This document shows positions 16,193-26,667 of a stretch of 64,000 bases of DNA, piece by piece. How positions within the stretch are numbered: position 1 is the stretch's first letter; each line of letters opens with the position of its first letter. Location of the stretch: the NCBI GenBank assembly GCA_036500605.1, contig DASYBU010000029.1, forward strand, positions 1 to 64,000, given 5' to 3'. This DNA is from JAFALK01 sp036500605 (GTDB taxonomy: Bacteria > Pseudomonadota > Gammaproteobacteria > Burkholderiales > Burkholderiaceae_C). The position numbers and the translations under genes were made by a program. Below the pieces are notes generated by a model. The model was not told where the DNA came from. It made no database searches and saw only the letters and a list, made by a program, of their open reading frames with translations.

Positions 16193-17893
16193 ATGTTGCT
16201 CAGTATTCAAGACCTCAAGGTCGCCTTCCGCATGGGCAAGGTCGATGGCGAGATGCAGCGCACGTTTGCGGTCAAGGGCGTCTCGTTCGACATTCCCGAG
16301 AACAGCACGGTGGCCCTGGTCGGTGAATCCGGTTCGGGCAAGAGCGTGACCGCGATGTCGATCCTGAACCTGCTGCCCGAGAACGCGGAGCGCAGCGGGG
16401 CGATCGTGTTCCAGGGGCGCGATCTGCTGCACACGCCGCAGGCCGAGTTGCGCGCCTTGCGCGGCCGCGAGATCGCTTGCGTGTTCCAGGATCCGATGAG
16501 CTCGCTGAACCCGGTGTTCACGGTAGCCAACCAGTTATGCGAGCCCTTGATCAGCCACATGGGCATGACGCCGCGTCAGGCCTTGAAGCGCGCCGAGGAG
16601 CTGTTGAACGAAGTGGGCATTCCCGAGCCCAAGCGCCGGCTGGCCAGTTATCCGCATGAGATGTCGGGCGGGCAGCAGCAGCGCGTGATGATCGCGATGG
16701 CGCTGGCTTGCAACCCGAAGCTGCTGATCGCCGACGAGCCGACCACGGCGCTCGACGTGACCATCCAGCGCCAGGTGATGGAGCTGATGGCCAGGCTCAA
16801 GGACACGCACAAGATGAGCATGCTGTTCATCTCGCATGACCTCGGCGTGGTGGGCGAGATCGCCGATCAGGTGGTGGTGATGCGCCACGGCGAGATCCGC
16901 GAAAAGGCGCCCGTGGCCGAGATCTTCCATGCGCCGCAGGATGCGTACACCAAGGCTCTGCTGGCCTGCCGCCCGAGCATGACCGAGAACCCGGCGCGGC
17001 TGATGGTGATCGACGACCATATCGCCGGACGCTCGCTGGGAGCCGAATCGCCGCCCAAGGATCCGGATGCGCCGGTGATCCTGGAGGCGCGCGGCCTGAG
17101 CAAGAGCTTCTTCCTCAAGCAGGGTTTGTTCGGCAAGCGCGAGTTCCAGGCGGTCAAGGGCGTGAGCTTTCAGCTGCGCAAGGGCTACACGCTGGGCGTG
17201 GTGGGCGAGTCGGGCTCCGGCAAGACCACGATGGGGCTGACGCTGCTGCGCCTGCATGAGCCCACCGGCGGCGAGGTGATTTTTGATGGCCGCGACCTGC
17301 TCAAGATGAACGGCGCGGACTGGCAGCAGATGCGCCGGCGCATCCAGGTCGTGTTCCAGAATCCGTACGCCTCGCTGAACCCGCGTTTCACGATCGGGCA
17401 GACGCTGGTCGAGCCGATGGAAATCCACAACATCGGCGCCAACCATGCCGAGCGGCTCGAACGGGCCAGCGCCCTGCTCAAGAAGGTGGGGCTGGACGAC
17501 AGCGCTCTGCACAAATACCCGCATGAGTTCTCGGGCGGCCAGCGCCAGCGCGTGGCGATCGCGCGCTGCCTGACGCTGAACCCCGAGGTGCTGGTGCTGG
17601 ACGAAGCGGTTTCGGCGCTCGACGTGTCCGTCCAGGCCCAGGTGCTGAACCTGCTGAAGGACTTGCAGGACGAGCTGGGCCTGTCGTACATCTTCATCAG
17701 CCATGACCTTGCGGTCGTGAAATTCATCTCGGACGAGGTGCTGGTGATGCAGAACGGCGACGTGGTGGAGCAGTCAGAAACCCGTCTGTTGCTGGCCGAT
17801 CCTCGGCAAGATTACACACGGCGGCTGCTTGGGGCTGTCCCCAGGGGTTACTTAGGTCATTCCGCGACAGTCACGGGCGACCATCGCGCATAA
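16193..17893 (+). CDS. ABC transporter double ATP-binding protein (fused DppD/DppF type)
   Basis: 566 residues with two complete ATPase modules. Module 1: Walker A GESGSGKS (44-51), signature MSGGQQQR, Walker B LLIADEP. Module 2 (from about 300): Walker A GESGSGKT, signature FSGGQRQR, Walker B VLVLDEA. Each is followed by the peptide-transporter C-terminal extension. The frame is open upstream to 16130 within the hairpin repeat, but ATG 16193 has GAGG upstream and begins the family consensus (LLSIQDLKVAF). It powers uptake through the two permeases at 14051-16036. Confidence 0.95.
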   Translation: MLLSIQDLKVAFRMGKVDGEMQRTFAVKGVSFDIPENSTVALVGESGSGKSVTAMSILNLLPENAERSGAIVFQGRDLLHTPQAELRALRGREIACVFQDPMSSLNPVFTVANQLCEPLISHMGMTPRQALKRAEELLNEVGIPEPKRRLASYPHEMSGGQQQRVMIAMALACNPKLLIADEPTTALDVTIQRQVMELMARLKDTHKMSMLFISHDLGVVGEIADQVVVMRHGEIREKAPVAEIFHAPQDAYTKALLACRPSMTENPARLMVIDDHIAGRSLGAESPPKDPDAPVILEARGLSKSFFLKQGLFGKREFQAVKGVSFQLRKGYTLGVVGESGSGKTTMGLTLLRLHEPTGGEVIFDGRDLLKMNGADWQQMRRRIQVVFQNPYASLNPRFTIGQTLVEPMEIHNIGANHAERLERASALLKKVGLDDSALHKYPHEFSGGQRQRVAIARCLTLNPEVLVLDEAVSALDVSVQAQVLNLLKDLQDELGLSYIFISHDLAVVKFISDEVLVMQNGDVVEQSETRLLLADPRQDYTRRLLGAVPRGYLGHSATVTGDHRA

Positions 17894-17990
17894 ACTCCGC
17901 CGCAGAAATAGAGCGATGGCGCATGGTGCGCCAAGGCTCCTGCCGTTCATCTAACGGTGTACTTGAGGGGACAAGGCGAGCCGCCCCGTG

Positions 17991-20180
17991 ATGACTCCAG
18001 CAAGATCAGTCGTACAGCGCGCCGCGCTCGGCGTGCTCTTGTGCCTGTGCCTCGGCGCCTGTCAGAAGGAGGGCCGGAACAGCGCTGCCTTCCTGCCCCT
18101 GAGCTCGGCCGCCGCCTCCGGCAGCAGCCAGGACGGCGAGGCGCTGTGGACCGAGCTGGAAAACATCGAACGCGCCGGCCGCACCAAGCCCGAAGACTAT
18201 GCCGCCCGCCTGCAGGTGCTGCTGGCCGGCACGGTGCCGGGCAGCGTCGAACGCGCTGAAATCCTGGCGCTGCGCGGCATGTTGCTGGGCCTGGACCGCT
18301 CGCGCGCAGGCGTCGACCAGATCAGCGCCGAGCTGGCGAGCTGGCCGAAGCCGGGCACGCTGCCCGATGTGACGGTGGCGCAGGCGGTGGCCAGCGGCAC
18401 CTTCTCCTATGCCCAGGGCGACCTGCGCGAGGCCACCAAGACCCTGATGGATCTCGACCCCGCCATCCTGGCCAAGGCCTCGGTGCTGCAGCAGATTCGC
18501 GCCCATTCGCTGATGGCGCGCGTGCTCAGCGAGGCGGGCAAGATCAACGAGGCCTTGCGCCACGGCCAGCAGCAGCTGACCCTGGCCACGCGGCTCGGCG
18601 TCACGTGGCGCCGCGCCGCCGCCTTCAACGACATCGGCATCTGCTACTACCGCGCCGACCAGGCCACGCCGGCCAACGAGGCGGTCGAGCAGGGCCTGCA
18701 ACTGGCACGGCAAGACCCCGATCCCGCGCTGATGTACGGCGTGCTGAACCTGCGCGCCATCCTGCACTCCAACGATGCCGAGGGCTCGGTCGCCCACGAT
18801 TCGCTGCTGGAAGCGCTGTCTTACGCCGAAAAATCGGGCGACGATGGCCAGCGCGCCCTGCTGCTCAGCAATCTGGCCGACAACCTGCTGCGCCACGGCC
18901 AGTACGCGCAAGCCTTGCAGATGGCGCAAAGCGCGCTGCCGCTGGCGCGCCAGACCCACCGCCTGGTGGCCGAGATCGGCGCGCGCCACAACGGCGGGCT
19001 GGCCAAGATCGCGCTGGGCCGCGTGGCCGAAGGCCGTGAGGAAGTGCGCCTGGCGATCACGATGGACGAGCAGAACGGCTCGGCCAGCTATGCCGCCGAC
19101 GACTGGCGCGAGCTGGGCCAGTATCTGGAGAAGGCCGGCGATTTCAGCGGCGCCATCGACGCCTATCACGAGCACCGGCGCCTGCTGGACCAGGTGCTGC
19201 GCGACGACACGCGCAAGGCCGTGGTCGAGGCGCAGGAGCATTTCGAGGCCGAGCGCCGCGCCGCCGAGATCGAGCTGCTGAACCGCGACAACACGCTCAA
19301 GTCCGAGCAGATCCGCGCTCGTGACCTGGAGCTGGGCCTGTGGGGCGTGCTGGCCGGCTGCGTGGTGCTCGGCGCCATGCTGCTGGCGCTGGCCTACCAG
19401 CGCATCCGCAAGACCAACTCGGCGCTGGCCGTCACCAACGCCCGGCTCAAGGTGCAGAGCGAGCGGGACCCGCTCACCGGCCTGGCCAACCGCCGCTATT
19501 TCCAGGCCGCCATCAAGGCGCTGGCTTCGGAGGCCGAGGGCGGGCGCCTGTCGGGCACGGTGTTCCTGATCGACATCGACCATTTCAAGCGCATCAACGA
19601 TGTGCACGGCCACGCCGCCGGCGACAGCGTGCTGGTGGAGGTGGCGCGCCGCCTGACCGCCGCGCTGCGCGAGGATGATCTGGTGGTGCGCTGGGGCGGC
19701 GAGGAGTTCCTGATCGTCGTGAAGGGCGAGCCGGAGCTGGCGGAAACCGAAGAAGCGACGCCGGCCGACGATGGCAATATCGCGCGGCCTTTTGTCGATT
19801 CGCGCGCGCTCGAGCCGGGCTCGGCCCAGGCGCTGGCGCAGCGCCTGCTGGACCTGATCGGCACCGAGTCGATCGGGCATGGGGATCTGTCGGTCTCCGT
19901 CACCGCCTCGATCGGCTTTGCCAGCTTCCCGATCGAGCCGCACGGCCTCTCGCTGAACTGGGAGCGCGCCATCGATCTCGTGGACACCGTCATGTACATC
20001 GCCAAGGCCCACGGCCGCAACAAGGCCTACGGCATTGCCTGCATCGATGCGGCGGACGACACGCAGGTGGCCGAGATCGCGCCGCGCATGGAAGCGGCCT
20101 GGCAGTCGGGGCAGGTCAAGCTGATCGCCCTCAATGGGCCGACGCCCGCGGCCACAGCCAAGCAGGAGACGCCGGCATGA
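17991..20180 (+). CDS. TPR-containing lipoprotein-type diguanylate cyclase (GGDEF)
   Basis: 729 residues. A lipoprotein signal with lipobox LGAC lies at about 20-23. TPR-like helical repeats fill about 110-400, then one membrane helix (about 445-463, GVLAGCVVLGAMLLALAY) and a GGDEF domain (about 490-700). The active site is GGEEF, and the RxxD inhibitory site (REDD) lies five residues upstream, so synthesis of cyclic-di-GMP with product inhibition is expected. A proline/glutamate-rich insert follows the active site (about 575-610). GTG at 17988 is an alternative start. It overlaps the next, paralogous gene by four bases. Confidence 0.9.
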   Translation: MTPARSVVQRAALGVLLCLCLGACQKEGRNSAAFLPLSSAAASGSSQDGEALWTELENIERAGRTKPEDYAARLQVLLAGTVPGSVERAEILALRGMLLGLDRSRAGVDQISAELASWPKPGTLPDVTVAQAVASGTFSYAQGDLREATKTLMDLDPAILAKASVLQQIRAHSLMARVLSEAGKINEALRHGQQQLTLATRLGVTWRRAAAFNDIGICYYRADQATPANEAVEQGLQLARQDPDPALMYGVLNLRAILHSNDAEGSVAHDSLLEALSYAEKSGDDGQRALLLSNLADNLLRHGQYAQALQMAQSALPLARQTHRLVAEIGARHNGGLAKIALGRVAEGREEVRLAITMDEQNGSASYAADDWRELGQYLEKAGDFSGAIDAYHEHRRLLDQVLRDDTRKAVVEAQEHFEAERRAAEIELLNRDNTLKSEQIRARDLELGLWGVLAGCVVLGAMLLALAYQRIRKTNSALAVTNARLKVQSERDPLTGLANRRYFQAAIKALASEAEGGRLSGTVFLIDIDHFKRINDVHGHAAGDSVLVEVARRLTAALREDDLVVRWGGEEFLIVVKGEPELAETEEATPADDGNIARPFVDSRALEPGSAQALAQRLLDLIGTESIGHGDLSVSVTASIGFASFPIEPHGLSLNWERAIDLVDTVMYIAKAHGRNKAYGIACIDAADDTQVAEIAPRMEAAWQSGQVKLIALNGPTPAATAKQETPA

Positions 20181-22234
20181 AGCGCCATCGCCTGCTGGTG
20201 CTGCTGCCTCTGCTGTTGATGACGAGCCCGATGCTGGCCGTCGCTGCACCGGCGTTCGACACGGAATTCGAGTTGCGGCTCGACCGTCTTGAAGAGACTG
20301 CGATGCGCGATCCGCTGGTGGCCCTGCAGAGCTTGCCCGCCCTGGCTGAATCGCCCGAGGCGCGCGGCCAGGGCGCCCGCTTGCGATTCGCGGAAGGACG
20401 CATCCAGCTCCAGGCCGGCAATATGCCGGCAGTGGCACGCCTGGCCGATCAGCTGGAGGGCGATGCCGCCGGCAAGATTCCCTCTGATGCGCTGCGCGCC
20501 GCACTGGCCGAACGCCAGGGCCAGCTCAACACCGCCGCCAAATACGCACAGGCCACGCTGGACGGGCTCGGCAACAGCTGCGATCTGCCGCCGGCACCGC
20601 AGGGCATCGCGGCGAGCGGTGCGCAGAACGCGCTGCACGACGCGCCGGCGGCACTGCCCAAGAGCTGCGATGTCTCCTCGGCTTTGATCGCCTTGTCGAT
20701 CATGGAAGATGACCAGTTCAACCGCGGCCTGCTGCCCAAGTCCGCAGAGCTGGCGCAGACCCGGCTCGCGCTGGCCCGCGCGGCGGAGCGGGAGATCGAC
20801 ATCGTGCAGACGCTGGGCGACCTCGCCATGCTGGAGTTCGCTCGCGACCATGTCGGCGAGGCCCAGCTGTGGGCCCAGCATGCGCGCACGCATGCGGGCC
20901 AGGACCCGCTGCTGCTGGCCTTTGCCAAGACCTACGAAGCCAATCTGGCACGGCGCATGGGCAACAAGGCGGCGCAAGCGCGTGCCCAGCTCGATGGCCT
21001 GACCCTGGCGCGCGAGGCCGGCGCCACGTCCCTGATCGCCCGCGCCCAGTCCAATCTGGCCGACTACTACATGCAGGAGCACGAACCGGCGCGCGCGCTG
21101 GCCCTGCTCAACGAGGCCTTGCCCGCCTTGCAAAAGCTGAACGATCAGGCCCGCGAACGCACGGTGCGACATAACCTCGCGGTCACGCTGATCCAGCTCA
21201 AGCGCTTCCCGCAGGCGCGCCAGGAGCTGGCCAAGGTCGACGACCTGCGCCGCGGCCAGCCCGACGTCACGCGGCGCATCAACGAGCTGCGCGAGCTCGA
21301 CCAGGCCTGGGCCGACGCCGGCCAGCCCAAGGAAGCGATCACGCTGTTCCACGAGGAACGGCGCCTGACCGAGGAGGCGAACTCACGCAACCGCGAGGCC
21401 TTGCTCAGCGAGCTCAAGGTCAAGTACGACACCACCGCCAAGCAGCGCGACCTCGACCTGCTGATGCGCGACAAATCGCTGAAGGACCGCCAGCTCGACA
21501 ACCGCACCCTGCTGCGCGAGATCAGCGTGGCGCTGGGCGCGCTCCTGAGCCTGGCCACGCTGCTCGGCGTGGTGATGGTGCGCAAGGCGCGTTTTGCCCA
21601 CAAGGCCTTGAAGGCCAAGGAATCGCTGCTGCGCGCGCAGAGCGAGCGCGATCCGCTCACCGACCTGGCCAACCGCCGCCACTTCCTCGCGGTGATGGAG
21701 AGCATGCCGCAAGGGCAATTCCACGGCGCGCTGCTGATGGTCGACATCGACCACTTCAAGCACGTCAACGACGAGCATGGCCACGCCGCCGGCGATGCGG
21801 TGATCTGCGAGGTGGCGCGCCGGCTCACCAGCGCCGTGCGCTCGGCCGACCTGGTGGTGCGCTGGGGCGGCGAGGAGTTCCTGATCTTTGTGCCGGCGGG
21901 CGGCAGCGAGCAGGTGGAGTCGCTGGCCAGCCGCATCCTGGACAGCATCGGCGGCTCGCCGATCGCCACGCCGGATGGCGCCCTGCGCGTCACGGCCTCG
22001 GCCGGCTTCGCCCGCTTCCCGCTCGGCGACAAGCTCAGCCTGAACTGGGAGCAGGCGGTGAACTGGGTGGACCTGGTGCTCTACAACGCCAAGGCCCGCG
22101 GCCGCAACCGCGCGATCGGCATCAGCGCGGTGCATGTGCCCGATGCGGCGAGCCTGGCGAAGGTCGAGGCCGAATTTGATGCGGCCTGTTCGGCGGGCTT
22201 GGTCACGCTGCGCGAGGTGGCAGGGCCGGTTTGA
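20177..22234 (+). CDS. TPR-containing diguanylate cyclase (GGDEF), paralog of the preceding gene
   Basis: 685 residues: signal peptide (1-23, cut after AVAA), TPR-like region about 60-400, coiled segment, membrane helix about 447-467, GGDEF domain about 490-650. The active site is GGEEF and the RxxD site (RSAD) is present. ATGA overlap with the upstream gene implies coupled translation. The two proteins share layout and the C-terminal sequence (LSLNWEQAVNWVDLVLYNAKARGRN versus LSLNWERAIDLVDT), so this is probably an old tandem duplication. Unlike the first, it has no lipobox. Confidence 0.9.
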   Translation: MKRHRLLVLLPLLLMTSPMLAVAAPAFDTEFELRLDRLEETAMRDPLVALQSLPALAESPEARGQGARLRFAEGRIQLQAGNMPAVARLADQLEGDAAGKIPSDALRAALAERQGQLNTAAKYAQATLDGLGNSCDLPPAPQGIAASGAQNALHDAPAALPKSCDVSSALIALSIMEDDQFNRGLLPKSAELAQTRLALARAAEREIDIVQTLGDLAMLEFARDHVGEAQLWAQHARTHAGQDPLLLAFAKTYEANLARRMGNKAAQARAQLDGLTLAREAGATSLIARAQSNLADYYMQEHEPARALALLNEALPALQKLNDQARERTVRHNLAVTLIQLKRFPQARQELAKVDDLRRGQPDVTRRINELRELDQAWADAGQPKEAITLFHEERRLTEEANSRNREALLSELKVKYDTTAKQRDLDLLMRDKSLKDRQLDNRTLLREISVALGALLSLATLLGVVMVRKARFAHKALKAKESLLRAQSERDPLTDLANRRHFLAVMESMPQGQFHGALLMVDIDHFKHVNDEHGHAAGDAVICEVARRLTSAVRSADLVVRWGGEEFLIFVPAGGSEQVESLASRILDSIGGSPIATPDGALRVTASAGFARFPLGDKLSLNWEQAVNWVDLVLYNAKARGRNRAIGISAVHVPDAASLAKVEAEFDAACSAGLVTLREVAGPV

Positions 22235-22243
22235 GCCGCCGAT

Positions 22244-22678
22244 TCAAGCAACCAGGCGCGTGAATTGCGACTTGGGAAGCAGGCGTTTGAAATCGCCGTC
22301 GAAGCTGGCCAGATGCTCGCTCTGATGAATCACCGCAGCCGCCAACCAAGCATCCGGGACGTCGTTTGCAGACAAGCCTTTCTCGTCGCATAGTCGACGC
22401 ATCGCGCCCCATTCGGCGCCCAGCAACGGCTGTTCGACGCCCGGCGCGGACAAAAGCGCGTCAACAAAGCGCAGCGCTTCGGTCATGGGCGTGGGTTGCA
22501 CAAAGATTCTGGGATGCGTCACCAGTCGCAGAAAACTTGCGATCACCATGCCTTGCAACTTCAAGGGAGCGCCATGACCGGCTCTTGCCAGTGCGTCCTC
22601 AAGCCATGTGCGCGCTTGCAAGTGATGCGGATGGTCGCTGCGAGAGGCCGCCACCAAGACGTTGACATCTGGCGTCAT
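22244..22678 (-). CDS. vapC: VapC-type PIN-domain toxin
   Basis: 144 residues. The PIN-domain acidic residues are visible: Asp in MTPDVNVLVAA (D4), Glu or Asp in the middle region, and Asp in SANDVPDAWLAA and SFDGDF near the C-terminus. PIN toxins are Mg-dependent RNases that cut tRNA or rRNA. It starts three bases after the antitoxin stop, the usual antitoxin-toxin order. It converges on the GGDEF gene, whose stop is 9 bases away. Confidence 0.9.
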   Translation of the reverse strand: MTPDVNVLVAASRSDHPHHLQARTWLEDALARAGHGAPLKLQGMVIASFLRLVTHPRIFVQPTPMTEALRFVDALLSAPGVEQPLLGAEWGAMRRLCDEKGLSANDVPDAWLAAAVIHQSEHLASFDGDFKRLLPKSQFTRLVA

Positions 22679-22681
22679 GGC

Positions 22682-22915
22682 TCAGGAGTCCGCTGCATCG
22701 AGCAGTGCCTTGTTGCTCAAGCCATCCAACCCAGCGTGCAAGCCACCTTTGCCGCGAAAGACCGGCAAGCGCAACGCCTTGGTTGGCGTCGCCTGCGCTC
22801 GCATGCGAAGTTGCAGGCCCTCCTCGATCAGCCGAGTCAGGCTGGTGCGCTGACGCGCCGCCATGGCCTTGGCTTCGGTGAGCAGCGTGTCGTTCAGATC
22901 AAGCGTGGTCTTCAT
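22682..22915 (-). CDS. vapB: VapB-type antitoxin (ribbon-helix-helix)
   Basis: 77 residues. The N-terminus MKTTLDLNDTLLTEAKAMAA matches the VapB/DUF2191 class: a DNA-binding strand followed by a helix, then a basic region and a C-terminal toxin-neutralising tail (RGKGGLHAGLDGLSNKALL). A perfect 16-base palindrome 26 bases upstream (22942-22957) is the likely autoregulatory operator. Confidence 0.88.
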   Translation of the reverse strand: MKTTLDLNDTLLTEAKAMAARQRTSLTRLIEEGLQLRMRAQATPTKALRLPVFRGKGGLHAGLDGLSNKALLDAADS

Positions 22916-22941
22916 GGCTCAGCGCCGATTTCAGGCTGTTG

Positions 22942-22957
22942 ATACAGATTTCTGTAT
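22942..22957. promoter_or_regulatory. Palindromic operator upstream of vapBC
   Basis: ATACAGATTTCTGTAT reads as 7-bp arms ATACAGA/TCTGTAT with a 2-base centre, in an AT-rich patch inside otherwise GC-rich DNA. It overlaps where a minus-strand promoter would be expected (TAGAAT just upstream could be the -10). Binding by the VapB/VapC complex is inferred from position and symmetry. Confidence 0.65.
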
Positions 22958-22993
22958 TCTAATCAGCAAGCAAGCAGAGCGCTGTCCCGGAAA

Positions 22994-23227
22994 TCACCTG
23001 CCATGCGGCCACTTGGCCTTGACCGTCGGCGCCTTGGCCGCCTTGGCGCGCGCTGACCATTGCTTGTAGGCCGGCGGGGTGAGCTCGCGCTTCATCAGCT
23101 GCACCAGTTCGCCGGGGCCGATGCCGTGTTCCAGCAGCACCTTGTTGTAGGGCGGCAGGTCGTCCCAGGCGGTCTTGAGGACGCTCTTGAGGACTTCGGG
23201 GCTGAGGCGGGGGATCGGTTTGGCCAT
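22994..23227 (-). CDS. DUF2805-like small protein
   Basis: 77 residues (MAKPIPRLSPEVLKSVLKTAW ... ending KWPHGR). The middle, DDLPPYNKVLLEHGIGPGELVQLMKREL then SARAKA, fits a small family of unknown function (DUF2805/TIGR03643). ATG 23227 overlaps the stop of a repeat-encoded micro-ORF (TGATG); the frame is open further upstream to 23281, but that stretch is repeat sequence. Downstream of acyl-CoA dehydrogenase in the same direction. Confidence 0.75.
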   Translation of the reverse strand: MAKPIPRLSPEVLKSVLKTAWDDLPPYNKVLLEHGIGPGELVQLMKRELTPPAYKQWSARAKAAKAPTVKAKWPHGR

Positions 23228-23307
23228 CAGTGACCGCCCGGCCGCCCGTAGGGCACTGATCGCCCCCTCGGGGGGCAGCAAACGAAGTTGGCGTGGGGGC
23301 TGTTCAT
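23227..23307 (-). repeat. GC-rich dispersed repeat carrying a 26-codon micro-ORF, copy A
   Basis: About 80 bases nearly identical to 34614-34691 (about six differences). It includes the hairpin GCCCCCCGAGGGGGC and a second arm pair around CAGTGCCC. An ATG-initiated frame (starts MNSPHANFV, ends YGRPGGH) stops in TGATG, sharing bases with the start codon of the DUF2805-like gene. The DNA resembles repeats common between Burkholderiales genes. Whether the peptide is made is unknown. Confidence 0.75.
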
Positions 23308-23317
23308 ACCTGGATTG

Positions 23318-24544
<1,227 letters not shown>

Positions 24545-24636
24545 GCGCGGCTCCTTCATGCTTCCTGGATGCCCGCAGTTTGGCGCAGACCGGCGTCGGC
24601 ACGTGTCACGAAGGCGAAATCGCGGCCGCGAAAGAA

Positions 24637-26625
24637 TCAGCGCGTCAGCAATTGCTCCTCGGCCTGCGAGAGCGCGCCCGGCACGCCGGAGAGCACGAGG
24701 GTGTCGCCAGCGTGCACGGCAAGCTCGGGCTCGGCCCGCACCACAGCGCCGCTGGCGCGCTTGACCGAAACCACGGAGACGCCCAGCACCTCCAGCTCAA
24801 GCTCCTGCAAGCTCGCATCGGCGCTGCTCGCGGGCAGCGTGACCGAGGCCAGCCGCGCGGAGCCGAGTTCTTCGAGCGTGTCATCGCTGGCGCCGTGGAA
24901 GTAGCCGCGCAGCAGGCTGTAGCGCGCATCCCGCGCGTCGCGCACCACGCCGAGCACGCGGCGCATCGGCACGCCCACCAGCACCAGCGCGTGGCTGGCC
25001 AGCATCAAGGAGCCTTCAAGCGCCTCGGGCACGACCTCGGTGGCGCCGGCCGCGCGCAGCGTCTCCAGATCGGTGTCGTCGAGCGTGCGCACGATCACGG
25101 GCACCTGCGCGGCGTGGGCGCGCACGAGGCGCAGGATCTTCAGCGCCGAGGGAGTGTCGTGATAGCTGACCACCACGGCGCTGGCGCGCGCCAGACCCGC
25201 GGCCATCAGGCTGGTCAGGCGCGCCGCGTCGCCGAACACGACGTTCTGGCCGGCCGCTGTCGCTTGCGAGACGCGGTCGGGGTCAAGATCGAGCGCCATG
25301 TAGGGAATCTTCTCGCCTTCGAGCAGCCGCGCCAGGTTCTGCCCGCAGCGCCCGTAGCCGCAGATGATCACGTGCGCCTCGGTCTTGATCGACTTCTTGG
25401 CGATCGTGGTCAGTTGCAGCGATTGCATCATCCAGTCGCTGCTGGAGAGCTTCATCACGATGCGGTTGCTGTAGGTGATCAAGAGCGGCGTGACGAGCAT
25501 CGACAGCACCATGCTGGCCAGCACCGGCGTGACCCATTGGGGGTCGAGCAGCTTGAACTCGGCGCCCAGCGTCAGCAGCACGAAGCCGAACTCCCCGGCC
25601 TGCGCCAGGTAGAGGCCGGTGCGCAGCGCCACGCCCGTGGGTGACTTGAAAATCTTGGCCAGACCGGCCACCAGCGCGAACTTGACCAGCAGCGGCCCGC
25701 AGGCCAGCAGCAGCACCAGCGGCCATTGCGTGAGCAAGGCCCGGGCATCGAGCCGCATGCCGATGGTGATGAAGAACAGGCCCAGCAGCACATCATGGAA
25801 GGGCCGGATGTCGGTCTCGACCTGGTGCTTGTATTCGGTCTCGGCGATCAGCATGCCGGCCACGAAGGCGCCCAGCGCGAGCGAGAGGCCGGCTTCTTCG
25901 GTCAGCCAGGCCAGGCCCAGCGTGACCAGCAGCAGGTTGAGCATGAAGAGCTCATCGCTCTTGCGCCGCGCCAGCAGGGTGAGCCACCAGTGCATCACTT
26001 TCTGCCCACCGACCAGCAGCACGCCCAGCAGCACGGCCGCCTTCACGCCGGCCCAGGCCAGCGAGGTGGCGAGCTCGGTGGCGCTGCTGTTCAGCGCCGG
26101 GATCAGCACCAGCAGCGGCACCACGGCCAGATCCTGGAACAGCAGCACGCCCATCACGGCGCGGCCGTGCGGGCTGTCGAGCTCGAGCCGCTCGGCCATC
26201 AGCTTGACGACGATGGCCGTGCTGCTCATCGCCATCGCGGCGCCCAGCACCAGCGCGCCGCGCCAGTCGAGCTGCCAGGGCCAGCCCATGACGTCGAAAA
26301 GGAACGTTAGCAGCGTGTTGCCGAGCATCGAGCCGGCCACGGTCAGGATCACCTGGAAGAGCCCCAGGCCGAACACCAGCGTGCGCATGCTGCGCAGCTT
26401 GGGCAGGTTGAACTCCAGCCCGATCACGAACATCAGGAAGACCACGCCGAATTCGGCCAGGTAGTGGATCCCGGCCTCGTCGCCGCCGAGGCCCATCGCA
26501 TGCGGGCCGATCACGACGCCCACAGCCAGATAGCCCAGCATGGGCGGCAGTTTGAGCGAGCGGCAGACGACGGCGCCAAGCACCGCGGCGACCAGGTAGA
26601 GCAGGGCGAGTTCCAGCGAGGTCAT
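24637..26625 (-). CDS. KefB/KefC-type potassium/proton antiporter with RCK domain
   Basis: 662 residues. Twelve or so membrane helices (1-390) open with MTSLELALLYLVAAVLGAVV and include GLEFNLPKL and the pore-region AMAMSSTAIVVKLM and QDLAVVPLLVLIPAL. A TrkA-N/RCK domain follows (VIICGYGRCGQNLARLLE, about 420), then a TrkA-C domain (about 570-660). The full frame runs back to 28041 but only through the antisense of the neighbouring gene; ATG 26625 gives the family start. It is divergent from an NhaP-type antiporter, 42 bases away. Kef systems are usually controlled by glutathione adducts; no KefF/G partner is adjacent. Confidence 0.93.
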   Translation of the reverse strand: MTSLELALLYLVAAVLGAVVCRSLKLPPMLGYLAVGVVIGPHAMGLGGDEAGIHYLAEFGVVFLMFVIGLEFNLPKLRSMRTLVFGLGLFQVILTVAGSMLGNTLLTFLFDVMGWPWQLDWRGALVLGAAMAMSSTAIVVKLMAERLELDSPHGRAVMGVLLFQDLAVVPLLVLIPALNSSATELATSLAWAGVKAAVLLGVLLVGGQKVMHWWLTLLARRKSDELFMLNLLLVTLGLAWLTEEAGLSLALGAFVAGMLIAETEYKHQVETDIRPFHDVLLGLFFITIGMRLDARALLTQWPLVLLLACGPLLVKFALVAGLAKIFKSPTGVALRTGLYLAQAGEFGFVLLTLGAEFKLLDPQWVTPVLASMVLSMLVTPLLITYSNRIVMKLSSSDWMMQSLQLTTIAKKSIKTEAHVIICGYGRCGQNLARLLEGEKIPYMALDLDPDRVSQATAAGQNVVFGDAARLTSLMAAGLARASAVVVSYHDTPSALKILRLVRAHAAQVPVIVRTLDDTDLETLRAAGATEVVPEALEGSLMLASHALVLVGVPMRRVLGVVRDARDARYSLLRGYFHGASDDTLEELGSARLASVTLPASSADASLQELELEVLGVSVVSVKRASGAVVRAEPELAVHAGDTLVLSGVPGALSQAEEQLLTR

Positions 26626-26667
26626 GGCGCGATAGTAAACGGCGAAAACTGTTGGATGATCGAGGCT

